Source: Cyanoderma ruficeps (lineage: Eukaryota; Chordata; Aves; Passeriformes; Timaliidae). From it: 64,000 nucleotides of DNA. Below the pieces are notes generated by a model. It saw only the letters and a list, made by a program, of their open reading frames with translations. It did not search any database and was not told where the DNA came from. The first letter of the stretch is position 1, and the number at the start of each line of letters is the position of its first letter. The DNA lies in NCBI GenBank assembly GCA_008694505.1, contig VZDJ01000346.1, positions 7,923,244 to 7,987,243 of the forward strand, in the 5' to 3' direction. A program made the position numbers and the translations under genes. Shown here piece by piece: positions 37,408-50,500 of the stretch.

Positions 37408-40343
37408 TTTCCCAGAAATCCCTTTCCAGTGATATTATATGTGTTTTCATGCAACAATTTCAGTCAGTTCAGACCACAGAAAAATACTTAAGTGTGAAAG
37501 AAACTGAATATACATTTGTATTTCGCATTGGCAAATCTTCAAAAAGGGATCATGGGCTGCGTAGAAATGCAAGAGAGAAGGTACAGGGTTACTGTTCTGT
37601 CTCTGACATAATCTGCCATAATCACTGAACAATTTATAGTTCCTCAGCTTCTCTAATGATAACAGTTACCCAAGGGTTGTCTATGAGTTACCTTCTATCT
37701 ATACAGTGCAATAAAGAGGAAGGAGCCATCATTACCTTCCTAATTAAGCTGGTCCATCTTCTTCTGGAATCATCAGACCTTGCAGCTATTTAGCACAAGA
37801 GCTTCACCTGAGCCAATGTTGTAGATGAGTGTAAAGAAAAGAGCAGCCTACGTGGAAGCATAAGCTTCCTATATATGTATTTTAGGGGCACATAAACAAA
37901 TCTGTCTGCAAGGACAAAGCATGAATCTTAACAAGAGAAGCAGTTTATTGGAATTCCCCATGCAAAGAGCCAGAAAGCCTAATTAAGATTTACTATATGT
38001 CAGGGCCAGTCTGTCCACAGCTCTCAGCTGTTTTCAGTGCCCATGACAGAGCTACGTCTCAATTGCCATGTGGGGCCTTGGAAATCCACCAAAGAAAATA
38101 GGCACTTTTGCAATTCAGTTCTATTAATTATATTACATATGATCAATGACCTTCTGGGACAGAAGAATTTTTGTAGTTGTCGCTGTTGTTTTTAAAGAAT
38201 GCTAGGGATTTTCAGACTCTTCTCTCCAGACTCCTGAGGGATTGTGGATTACTCCTAAAAATGTACAACCTCATCTCCTACTAAGAGAACAAGTTTGTTG
38301 TCAGTGGACTTGATTATTCAGTTGTTGTCATTTGGGATAATCCATGTAATAGAAAATGTTTATGGATTTAAAATTGGAAGCAGTTGAAAACCATTAATTT
38401 CTCCATTGTGGAGGAGAAAGAAGTTGAGCAGCTTGATTTATCAATGGGTAGATACTCTATCCTACAAGCAAAGACATGGGAATTTAGAGCATTGGCATTT
38501 TACAGGTATCCCAAATTCCTCTGGGGATGTGCACAAACACCTCACCTCCTGAAAGATACTGAAAACAACTTAGACTTGTTAATTAGAGATAGGAGACAGA
38601 AAAACTTAAATTCTCTGAGGACAAAGGTTATTATGAAGATTTGTAAAGCAGGGTGGTTTCACCTGAACAAGAATTGTCTCGATTGTCTGCCTGTTTTTCC
38701 CCAAATCCAAACCCACAATAACAACAACCAAAGCACAATGGGGAGTTCCTGGGAGCTGGCTGAGGAGAAAAAAAAACCCTCAGCTGTCCATCTCTGATCA
38801 GAGACATGAAGAAACAAAAACCAAAGCTATCACCAATGAAATCACAGAAATGATTTTCAAAAATTTTTTTACCTTACATTTCTTAAATGGGTAACTGCTA
38901 GAGGAATGACTTTTAGCACTGTTTTCCACACACATATGAATTGCAGTTCATGTGAAATATTTAGGAGTGGGACATTTTTCTGATGTAAATCTCTTGTTTA
39001 TAAAATAGAACAAGGTTACTCCAGAAATTTGGTGTCTACTTGCTCTTTGCAGGGTTCACTTGGAATAGTGATCCTGAATTTCCCTGTGCCTCGCAGGCCA
39101 AACTTGGCTGGAGCCATGGGTCAAGCTGATCACCAGAAAAAGATCTGTAGTCTGTTCAGCAGCTATTTCAGAAAGCCACACAAACAGATGAGATTTCAAA
39201 GAACCACAGAGCTAGCAAGGAGGTTTCTAAAGAACCTCTAAGTATCCATGATTCTTGCCAATGGTCTTGCCACGGTCTTGCCAATGTCTCTGTCATTTCT
39301 TTCACATTTATTGAACTTGAAGACTTACTGTAATGGAAACATTATACACCAGATGGCCTGTCCCAGTGCTATTCTTAGTGCTTAGGAAGGTTTTTCTCCT
39401 ATCTAGCCTATTCCTGCTGCAATTCAAGAGCTTTAACTCCCGTTTCTTTTCATTGTGAACCCAAAGACATAGTTACTTCTTTCCACTTGCAGCAGGTTTT
39501 TATGTGAAGCTGATTTTTTCCTTCCTTGGTGTAATAGTTTATGCTTGCACCTATTGATCATTATTCTGAGTTGTCTTTTCAAGTATCTCATTGGTGAACA
39601 TCACTTAACAAATTCTCATCATACTCTTAGTGCCCCTGCCATATGTCCCTGATTGGTACCATCTCATAGTGTAAGAGGACTCTACTCTATTGTTTTGGTC
39701 TATAATGAAACTAGAAAATAGTCTCAGACCCATATGGCGCCCCAGTCTAAAGATGCTTCCATTTTTTACTCTCCGAGTATATTTTTCATGCAGTTTGGAT
39801 CAACCTTGCAGTATACGAAATTTCCTTTATCTCTTCTGGTGTCCTTAGTGATTAACATAACTTTGAACATTTATACATATTTTATAGCATCAGAAAGTTA
39901 GTTCAAAGGCAGCCATTATGTACACTCAGGTTCTGGACCATCCTATATTCTGGTAACATCTGGAGATCACAGTTCTTTGGTGTCTTACATTAAAGGCATT
40001 GATCCTAGGTGTCTGTTTTGGGGCTTCTTCATAGATAGAATGCATTGGAGTAGTTTCTCTCAGTAGATTAGTTTTTCTGTTAAGGAAAAAAGATACTGAG
40101 ATGTGTTCATTTATATAAACAAGATCTATTTTAATGAAATCAGAAGAGAAAACAGAATTTTGAATATTTCACTAAGAATAAACATTTAGATAAAATTTAG
40201 AGTGATAGAAATTAATTTTTTAAGATTTTATTTCATGTATGTATTGAGTCAAGAAAATATGTGTGATTGGAGTATTTGTTTTTGCTGGTTTATGTCACTT
40301 TATGAGAAATGTTTTGTGTGCCTTTTATTGTCATTTGAGTTGG

Positions 40344-40877
40344 TGTGGAGTCACTTGTGCCATTAAAGGAATTTCCAACTGCCCTTCCCTGGAAAAGTGA
40401 AGATTAAAAATACCCCAGGTGTAAAAAAAGGCTTCTCCCCAATGGATCCTTGCAGACATTGTGCAATCTTCTCTCTGGGTTTTGCAAGTCCATCACCCAC
40501 CCCATGGTATCCTCTTTCCCTGTTTCTCCATTGGCTATGGGGCCTGGTGTCCAGGTTACTGCCTTCCCTATGGCCACTTCTCCCTGTCCTGCCCTCTGTA
40601 CCACCCACAAACCTGAGACCCTACATAACTGGGAAAAACCACATGGTCTCTCTTTTTGGCTTCGGATTTCACCTTCAGCATGCTGGAATAAATGCTTGCT
40701 GGAAATTGATTTGGGGCTGGGAGCCTTCTGCCTCTCTGCTGAGCTAGCCTTGTAATGTGTGTGTGGATGTGTGAGCTTGAATTGCTGCCTGAATAGTTCT
40801 CCAGCAGTTTCTCTACAGAGAGGCTGACTGGGATCTAGATAGGCCTTAGCTGCACTCTGAAAAAACTCACTGTTACA
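40344..40877 (+). mobile_element. Solo LTR of an endogenous retrovirus, sense, 534 bp, with 6-bp target duplication
   Basis: The segment starts TGTGGAGTCACTTG and ends ACTCACTGTTACA (TG...CA), and is flanked exactly by AGTTGG at 40338-40343 and 40878-40883. AATAAA at 40687-40692 marks the R region and sets + orientation, leaving about 185 bases of R/U5. A 6-bp duplication fits class II (alpha/beta-like, ERVK) elements. No internal retroviral sequence flanks it, so recombination between two LTRs removed the provirus. Open frames up to 116 codons inside it are incidental. Confidence 0.85.
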
Positions 40878-42221
40878 AGTTGGGAAAAACTGAAAAACAG
40901 AATTGTGTCATTTGCTACAGAATGGAAAGCCCATTGTTTCCTAGTTCTGCCTTTCATGGTCTGCCTCTCCTATGGATTCCAGGAAGCTGCAATTTTTGCA
41001 TTGTATATGACTGCAGCAAGATAATATGGGTTACAAATATTAGTTTAATGAAAGGAAACTCATCTTTATCCTGCACAAGCTGCTCTCTGGACTTTGATGC
41101 AGACAGGAACCAGGCTAGTTTCAGGTTTTATCAGATTGACCATTTCATTTAAGGTATAATCCACCAACTAAACTATTGTAATCTCTGGGGGAAAAAAATG
41201 AAAACTGTATGAGAGATATGTATAAACAACACCATTATACACAAAGCGTAACTATTCACCTTTTGTAATATAACCAGAGGTTCAGAGCATGAGCACTAAC
41301 CAGCTTTAAGACACATTTCCCTGGACAAGATATAATTGGAGGAAGTCAGCATCACAAGATGTTTTGGAGACCAAAATCAAACATACATTTAATGAGGATG
41401 GAACACTGCATGGGAAGAAGGTGCAGCAAAGGCTATCCAACACAGAGATATGAAGGCAAGCTCCTACTCAGAAAGTCCTTAATCTGTTGATGGCTGGAAA
41501 GGTGTACTGAAGGATGAGACCCTTTTCTCCCATTTTTTCTTAAAACATTGGCTTCTACCAGAGAGAGGGAAATAGGCTGAATCTTTGAGGTTTTCCCCAG
41601 TTCATCTGGTTTTCTGTTCCATGTAGTGCTAGGCTGCATAGAGTCTAAGCACTGCTAAACAATCTGTGTAACCAGACTGACAGTAGATGTTACAGTCAGT
41701 ACCCTTTTAGATGCAGGAATGTTCTGTGAGTTAGTTATCGTGTTAAATGAATTAGTTGATGAATTATTGATGAAGTCTTTCCTTTGAGCCTTTGTATAAT
41801 GTAAATCCAATGCTCTGGTCCTGCAGCGAGGTGCCTGCAGCTTCCTGCTTGGGTCGAGCTGAAAGGCAATGTATGGTAGATGGGAAGGGAAAAGGGTAAG
41901 AGGGAAAGTGAAGTGGCAGGCGTAGAGCTGTGGAAGGTCTTGGACTTTCTAGGACAACTAGGTCTTTAGCTTTCTAGGATAACTACTCATAAACAAAAGC
42001 GTCTTATAGTTGATTTTCAGATTTAAGCCAGAGATAAGCAGGAAGTGTTAATGATACCAATTACTGTTACTGGCTCCTTGTGCATTATTTCTGTTCTGTG
42101 CTTTAAAAGTGCTAACTGAATTTGTGGGCAGATAAGACATTGCAGCAGCAACCCTTCATTTCCAAAATACGGAGACTCTGAGATAAGCTACATGGGTTTG
42201 CAACATATTTTTAAAAATAGT

Positions 42222-42250
42222 AAAAGACAGTTGGTAACCAACTGTCTTTT
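42222..42250. repeat. Perfect 29-bp palindrome (14-bp arms, 1-base centre)
   Basis: AAAAGACAGTTGGT (42222-42235) and ACCAACTGTCTTTT (42237-42250) are exact reverse complements around a single A. The near-zero loop makes it a cruciform-type palindrome rather than a stable RNA hairpin. No terminal repeats or target duplication were seen around it. Confidence 0.9.
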
Positions 42251-44025
42251 CATTCATACTGTAGAGCAGAATTGAGGGCTACTGTGTGTGCTACAGGTGT
42301 CACTGGAGGAAGTCTGTAGACAAATACTGCTGAAGGCTGGGCAGTTGTGATTTTTATTGCACCCAGGCATCGACTGGTGCATCTTGCAGCCTGACCCGGG
42401 CCCTTGCATCCACAGCAGCCACTGGAGAAACAGGCACACTCTTGTGGGCTGCTCTGTGCACTCACGCAGTCTGCGCTAGTTTCAAGCAAGTCACAGTGCA
42501 GTCTCATTTGTTGTCTCTGTTCTAGGGCTGCAGAAATAGATGATCACTACTACCCAAAATACCTCATTTTGGCAAAGCTTTGATTAGCTCTTGGAGTGGG
42601 TTTCTTCCCCATGCAGAAGGACTATACAGATTCCTAAGATACTTGCACAGAACTGCCACTGCCAGCCTTGAAAGTGGTATTAGTGCTCCAGCCACCATTA
42701 CTCTTGAGCTTGGAACCACCAACAGCATGGAAGAGATCAGGTTGGACAGGGCAGCTCTCACTCTCTTGCTGAGTTGCAGTGTGAGTATCAGAGGCTGATC
42801 ATGTCAGGGCTTCAACTGTAGCTTACTGCTGTAGCAGCTTGTTTTCTGAGACGATTTTAGCCCTTCTGACTTCAACTAAAAAACAGATTTCATTGTGCAG
42901 CTAAAACTAACCAACAAGTTTTAAACATCTTAATCTTGAAAACAGCCCGAATTTTACGCATCTTTAATTTTAAATCCCTAAGATATGCTAAATGGGAAGC
43001 ATTGAGAAAACTTAATTAGTCTGTCTGCTTCTTCCTACAGTTCCTAATTACTATGGGTACTTTTCCCATACACCAACACTGCTGGCTAGATTTTAGGGCA
43101 GATTTTCTTGTGCAGTCATCATTAAAAGCACATGCATTGGATGCTGTTGAAGCCTCCAAGGGCTCTGCATTTATGTCTTTTATTTCAGGATGCTTGGGAG
43201 GAAGAAGGGTTCATCACAAAGTTAAAATATTCTTTTGCTTTCTGTATCTTTTTCATGCAGCTTCTCACTTTTGGTCAGACAAATAGCTGCCAGGAAATGT
43301 GTTAAGGGTATAATGGTTTTGAGACATAGTCCTCTGTTTTTGAGAACATTATCTCAGATTAAAAACTTTTTCACTCATTATACTCAACCCGATGACAATT
43401 TCAATATCCCTTAACCCGAGTAATGACTTCGCATTTGTAATTAGAGAGCAAGAGGGAAGGGACTGCCTGTGGTTCCTGGAGCCTGAGCTAAGAGAGTGCT
43501 AGGGAACACTGTAATAATTTAACAGGTATGAGAGCTCCTGCCTGCTGAGCCAGCTCTCCTGCATCTGTGGAAATGGGCAGGATCACTGCTTTGTTCATGA
43601 CTTGTGTCAATCCTCCCCAGCCAGACCTTTTTTGGTTTCACCTCCCTGAGCTCTTCGAGATGTGGTTTGGCCCTTGGCCTCAGCCTCACTACATTCACCT
43701 GGACAAAAATATCTGTCCCCCAGTTTTAGGTGTAGAGCATCATTTTTGCAGAAAAAAAAAGAAAAAAATTGTAAGTGTTGCATGCGTGTCCCCATCGTGG
43801 ATAGCATTATTCCTTGCCTTTTGCTGCTTTTTTTCAGATCATTCTCTTTTTCTTTTTGATTTGCATTGTGTTTTAAATTCACTGAGATAAGGAAAAATGT
43901 GGTTGCTCTTCCACTGTTTCAAGGAGTGAATGGTTTGGCCACTCCATTTGCTAAAATAGATAGTGGTAAAGACACTTGGGTGCCTCATCTGATTCCACAT
44001 AAGCCTTGGGCTCTTGATACACAGC

Positions 44026-44041
44026 AAAAAAAAAAAAAAAA
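44026..44041. repeat. Poly(A) run of 16
   Basis: An uninterrupted A tract. Upstream sequence shows no recognisable gene copy or retroelement, so it is probably simple sequence rather than a retrocopy tail. Confidence 0.7.
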
Positions 44042-44529
44042 TCTAATTATTGAAGTAGTAATTGTTGTCTTCTCTGCTGTATCCTATTTTTCCAAACCCA
44101 GAGCCACCCTTGGAGTCACAGCAGTGAGCCCTGCTGGCAGTGGTGGGATGTAATGGCAGTCTGTCAGCCTGGAAGCAGCTTAACTGTACTTACCTGGAAT
44201 GAGTTGCATATTTAAAATCTCACTTGTGTGTTTTTTGACCCTGAATGGAATATGTGATGGGGAAATACTTCCTTCTTCACTCAACACATTCTAATTTCAG
44301 TGGCTGCATTTCCAAAAAAAGGTTGTGCTTTTTCTTCACCTTTTCTGACGAATCTGATAATAGCTGAGGCTAAGGTCAGACTACCCAGGACTAATGTGAC
44401 CTACCAGTGTTTCTTCTTTTGAGTCAGTTCTTGTAGGAGTGGGAAATGGAAACTATTCAACCAACAATCATGCACAATTATTTTGCAATGATGAGCCTTA
44501 AAGCAAGAAAAATCATCCTGTCCTTTTTT

Positions 44530-44581
44530 CTTTTTTTTTTTTTTTTNNNNNNNNNNNNNNNNNATATATATATACACACAC
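44530..44581. repeat. Poly(T) tract, 17-base gap, then TA/CA microsatellite
   Basis: A run of T from 44531 to 44546 is followed by N at 44547-44563 and then (TA)n(CA)n from 44564. The gap is a short unresolved stretch between two simple repeats; its true length is unknown. Confidence 0.9.
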
Positions 44582-47500
44582 ATTAATAGTTATTTTTATG
44601 TATCTGCTCTATAAAAAAAGTCTTCAATGTATGTATTTGAAAGGAACCAATAGTGTAATGGTATTCTGGTGCTGAAAACTTGCATTTGGGGAGCATGTCT
44701 TTCTCCTGTGGAAGGCAAGCATATCAATCCAGAGATTAAAGGGTTTTTTAAGGAATGTATTAAATTCTAGCTTCTCTCTATTAAAATAATTCTAATCATG
44801 TGGTAATAATCTTGATCTGGGCTGCTAACTGGGTCATCACTGGGTCTTTTTTTCCCTTGCGTAGTCTATGGGTGGTATTCGAATGTGGCACCATAAACAA
44901 CTTTACAAGAGTGTGCTTGTCTTTGATTTCTTTGACTAAATACAAATTGAAATTACTTCCATTTATACAGTTGTAAACATTGCTTTAAATTTTAGCATGG
45001 ACACAATATACCAGAAGGATGGTGGATAGTATTTAAAGTAATAGAGGTGTATTTGATTCTTAGTGTGTAGGGTTTGGTCACTGTTATCAAATTATCTGCA
45101 TTTGTTGAATCATATATAAAATGTTGTGTCTTTTGCAGTCGCTTAGAAACTTCTGTAAAAGTATATAATTTTAAATGGGCCCTTGCATATTTTTATTAAC
45201 AAATGGTGAAAAAATATGTATTGATCCTTTATTTCTGCAAAATTATGATTGTGATGGAGATAATCAGATTTATTTTGGAGGAGGATTTTCAAAGCTGTAC
45301 TCAACAGCTTGACACTCACGGCAGCTGGACTCACTAGTGCCTTGTTCAGTTTCTGTACACTTTCACCCAATGAGTCTTTGCTTTCCGTGTTTTAAATGAG
45401 GCCTTCAACCATATAGGTTTAATTTGAACAAAACCAAAGTAAAGCTCAACTTCATAAGAAAACAGGCTAGTAAAGCATAGAATGCAGTAAGCCTGTGTTT
45501 AAGGCAAATTCTATTTGCACTTACTGATGTGACTGAGGATCTTTCAGTGAAAGCAAACAGGTTGAACTTTCAACTTAAAATTAATTGTCAGCTTCTCTTA
45601 GTGTTCTTCCTAAGCTTATGTGTTTTGATTTGGTTTTTTTCCTCTTAATATATTAGCATTTTGACAAATGCATTTGCACTGTGGCAAAATAGCTATTACA
45701 GCAACTCAAATTTACAGGTAGGAAGAGTTGTGCTAGTTAGGGATATTGCTTTATTTGCTTTGTCTTCTTCTAGGATTAGTTCTGCTCTGTGGATTAGCCA
45801 GAGCCCACATACAAGTAGTGATACACTGCAGAGTCAGATCAGGTGTAAGCAATTTCTCTACTTCCTTACTTAAAAGACAGAAATTCTTTGATTTCCCCCT
45901 TTCTTTTCCTAATAAAGCTCCATGTAATTTCATGGAACATTAGAACAGAGGGATTCTGAGATTGTGAAGAACAATGTTGCAGCAAGTGTCTTCACTGTAC
46001 CTTAATTATTTTTGTCTTTCTTTTTTTTAAAGTGTGTTGTTCTTTTGTATTTTTGCTGACAAAAATATGCAATCTGTTGCTTAAAATATTGAATAAATAT
46101 TCATTCCTGCTACTTTGTGTTGATCACCTATTGGATAACATGAATTTAGACTAGAGCAGAAAGGTTGGGTGGTTTTCTGGACCCTGATCTCAAGGGGGCT
46201 TGCAGCTGAGGTGTCCTGCATTATGGGTGGGCCAGCTAAGAAACGTGTGAAGGGAGCAGTGTTGGTGTAGTGCTGTGCTCCATTTCACATGCCTTTTGCA
46301 AACCCTTGAAAGTGTCCCTGCACCTGTAGGCTTTGTGGCTCTGTGAATCCCAACCCTAAAGACTGAAAACTCCTTCATATGGACAGTCCTGAACCTTGCA
46401 ATAAGCTTTAAACTTTGTTTCAAGAACTTCTCAGCATTTCTGTTACTAATGAACTAGCTAAATATACACTGGTTTTGAGATCAAATGAAAAAGATATTTC
46501 ATCACCACTATCTGGAGTGCCTATGTGTTATGAAATAACTTACCGGTTTAAAACTCAAGTATGCATTTACATTTACAGATATTTTGAAGAATATTTTATT
46601 GTTGTAGGCATAGTGTATACTTCCAATTTTGTCATATGGTCCTACATCTAAAATCCATCCTGAACTTGAAGAGTTTGATAGTCTCAGTGAGGTGCAAGAG
46701 TAGAGACATTAAAAGCATTGGTCATCTTGTGGGTGTGGTTGAATAAATGCAGTTTTGCTTTCTGCATTATAAAATACAACAGACTTGTAGTGTGCTCAGA
46801 ATGTGTTTTACTTAAATTAGGTGACTGGTTTGGTGGTTTGGGGTTTTTTTTCATAACTAGTTAAGCTCTAGGATGTTTATTAACTGGCTCTTTTCACCAC
46901 CATCTGGGCAGAGGGAAGCTCTGTTTCATTGGGTCCTATGAACATTGGCGTTTCTAGTATTGGACTGCTTGGTGGGAAGGGTCCTACAGGAACTTTGTGA
47001 TTAAACATCAGCTCTAATTGTATCGAGGAGGGAAGGCTAGAGCAAATGAGAACCTGTGTGTTTTCTCTCTGTCTCCAGCATCCTCTGGAAAAGCAGGCCT
47101 AAAAGCTTGCTTTAAACTGGTTTGTGAGTTTGGCTTAGGAAATAGCTCCATTTCTTGTAAAATACAAGGAAGCTTCTTGAATGGATTGAAAATGCAAATG
47201 AATGCAGACAATTACTGGAAACAGAAATGCTACTCAAAATCTTGACAAATGGGTAATTTTCATAGTTCTCTCTCCCCGCGTGTGACTTTTAGACAGTCTA
47301 GGGGGTGTCTCTTTCCACAACTTTTCTGGAGTGATTTTGGAAGTTGTTGGAACAGGGTGGAGCAAGGGTCTAGCTCTAGGTGTTGGCAGGAAGCTCTTGG
47401 GCTAGAAGAGAATGTTGAAGAAAGCACTTTAATAGTTTGGATTTCTAAGCAACCTTATAACGTCAGCTACATGGTGCAGTTATACAGAGAGTATAGAAAC

Positions 47501-50500
47501 ACAGAAATGCATTTGGTCAGGAAAGATGGTTCAAATGGGTCCCAGTATTCACTTGACCCTTGTGTGTGACATTTAAAGCTTAATGGCATTAAAATAAATC
47601 ACATGCTCAGTATTTAACTGCTTTACTGAGCTGAGACATAAACAAACACATGGAAAAGAATTCTAAATTAGAGAAACTACTGATTTTGCAATGACTTTCA
47701 TTCCACTTACAGTGTTTAAAAGAGAATGCAAAATGTAAAAGATTTCTAAATCCAACAATCACTTTTACTACTATCAACTTTTAAGTCATCTCTGCATAAC
47801 ATATGTAGGCATATACTTTTAAAGAAATCCCAAATTAAATAAATTATATTAAAATATACACAATACATACAAACATAAACAGGCATGTAATACAGGTACA
47901 TAATCCTTCTAAATTTATATGCTCTAAGTAGGGAATCCCCTAAATAATGATGTGCGTTTTAGTTAGCCAGGGTGGTCACAGAGCCAAAACACAAAATACA
48001 AAAGTATCAAGAGTCCATGTTGCTTTGGAAGAAAGAAGTCATGCCCCACCAATCTAGCAAGGCACTTTCAGAAGTTTGTAACCATTTTTGTAGCTGGATC
48101 TGATCAGTAAAGTACAGTAAAGTCATCAAAAGCCCCCAGATCAAAGACTATAGAGGAAGAGTGTACTGTGAGGTGCACAGTATTTTCCTCCTTCATGGTA
48201 AATACCTGATTTTAAAAAGGTAGAGAAAAATTGTCAGTCTTCTTAATGGAGAAAGTTTTTATTAGGCTGCCCAGTCATATTTTTTTTTTCTTTTTTTTTG
48301 GTCGCTTTGGAAGTTCACAAAACTCCATGTTAGCTGCAAAGGGAGTGAACAGCAAGAATAGCAAGTTGGCAAAGTTTGCTTCAAATATTTGGTATCAAAA
48401 CTAAAGCTGACTGTGAAAATGTGACAGTAATCTTATAGTAGAAAATATCTAAAGAACACAACAACCAGTGACATTTTTGTGTCAATAAATGTGGAGTGAT
48501 GCAGTATAGGAGCTATGGATACAGAGCAACAGGATGTTTTCTTCAAGAAGAGTGATCTAGGAATCACTGGGGATAATTGTCTGAAATTGTCAAGTCAATA
48601 CCCAGGGAAGGTAAAAAACATAGTGTTTCATGCAGCTGAGGAAGGAAGGAAGAGAGAAAAAGCAGAAAGCATCCATAGAAGATGTGTTGTGGTGTGCTGC
48701 AGTCACATTACGAGTCCATTCATGTGCTGGTGTTTGCAGGCAGTACTGGGCTTCTCATCTCAAGAATGGTGAAACACAGTTAGAAAAGGGAGAAGAGTCA
48801 CCAGAAGCCTGCATCCTCAGAGATATTGAATAGTTTCTGCCAGAGGATGATTATTGGATTATTCAGCTGGGGAAAAAGCTGCTTTTAGGTTAGTGTTAGG
48901 TGTGATTAAACTGTATTAAGCCACCAGTGGTGTGAGGCTGAATGAAAAAATGGAGGGTGCTGCTCCTACAACTCACGAAGTGAGAACCATACTGAGCCCA
49001 CACAAAATGCTCAGGCACACCATGCATTGCCACAGGCAGCTGTGGGCAGAAGTGAAAAAAGGTTCAAAAATTAGTGATGAGTGCGCCTATGGAGGATCTC
49101 TCCATCCCAGAGAGTGAAACAGCAAGTAGGTGATGTTTAGGCAGCATCAGCTAGGGAGACTTACCATTTTCTCTTTTTTTATTAAAAAAGAACCTTGACA
49201 ATTTAAGACAGAGGTTGCATGAATGGAAGAAGAGCTTCCAGTGCTTTTTACAGTTGAAGATTTATCTGGGTGGGGTTTTATGGGTTTTCTCCCAGTCAAG
49301 GGCTGTTAAGGACATTATTTTAGAGCCTAGTCAACCTGTGCTCTATGAAGTAGAACTGTTTCATTCCCTGGCACCTCATTTCACAGCATTTCATGCAAGT
49401 TTAGGTTGGATCCCCTGCTGCCGCTGGTCCTCTGATGCAATAAGTGAAAGGTTAATGCATTGCAAAAGTAACTGTGATAATCCTGAGCTGTAATTTAGTC
49501 TGTTTAGTGTATCCACAGGATTAATTCTGAAATGCATTAAGCAAAAGAAGAAGTAATGCAAACTTCATATTGTCTCCCTTACGCTGTAGTCTCATTTAAT
49601 TAGTCACTGAAACAACCACCTGAAAACTTTTCCTCTGTCTTGTTGTTTGAATCATGAATTTTAAAGACTTTTGAGAGAGTGACTCAGGAGGTGAAACAGC
49701 AGGGCTTCTGATGTTATTTATAAGCTCTGTACTGGAAACTATTTCAGTGTCGGTAGCCATGAAACTCAAGCAACTTAGCCTGTAATTTCATCATTTGAGA
49801 CTAAATGACAGGAAAACTAATGCTGCCAGTGCCCCACTAAAGAGCATTAGCACTCTCCATTGCCTCTGCTTATTTCAAAAATGGATAATTAAATAATTGG
49901 CATTAAAGCCAACTGTCAGCTACAGGTTATCTCACAAAGGAAGAGGTTAATATGAGCACCAAAATACATGCAAAAGATGCCTGCAATAATTGGGTTTTCA
50001 TTACAGTAGTAGTTGTGCAGGCTGAGGTTAGGCAGGGGCAGCACACAAAACATCTGTACAACACCTGAAACAAGCAGTCAAGCACTCTACAGGGCTTGCA
50101 GCAAAAGAGATATTGAGGAACCAGTAGAGCATTCCAGCCAGCCCATCCTAAACACAGCTACCATTGCAGCAGATTTACTCCCTGACCACTTGAAATTTGT
50201 GACTCTGCTGGATTTTAGAAAGGCACAAAAATAAAATAAGAAATCGTGTTCCTGTTCCTATCTTTAATCCGTTTTTTCCTTTTGGCACATATCCTTTGAA
50301 GGAAAAGCCGTGTGTCTTCTTACTTCTGCCCTGAAGTTTTGACCTTTCAAAATGTGTGGGGCAGAAATGCTCCAGCTATGAAAAGGGAGAGGCTATTGAT
50401 TCTATTATTGTGTGTGAGGACTAGAATGCTCTTAACTTCTGTGTTTATGCTTTCCTGGTACATATCAGTTTTTGACTGCATAGGAGATTTTGGTATGTCC

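Noticed and set aside
38384..38797. 137-codon open frame on the + strand
   Set aside because: Random-looking composition, ends in an ACA/poly(A)-rich stretch, and has no recognised family. Treated as chance.
40363..40755. Overlapping open frames of 80-116 codons on both strands
   Set aside because: They lie entirely inside the solo LTR at 40344-40877 and are non-coding retroviral control sequence.
42250..42507. Small Cys-rich minus-strand frame (contains CACFSSGCCGCKG)
   Set aside because: Resembles a secreted Cys-rich peptide superficially, but has no signal peptide and no regular cysteine spacing. It begins in a GC-richer stretch by chance.
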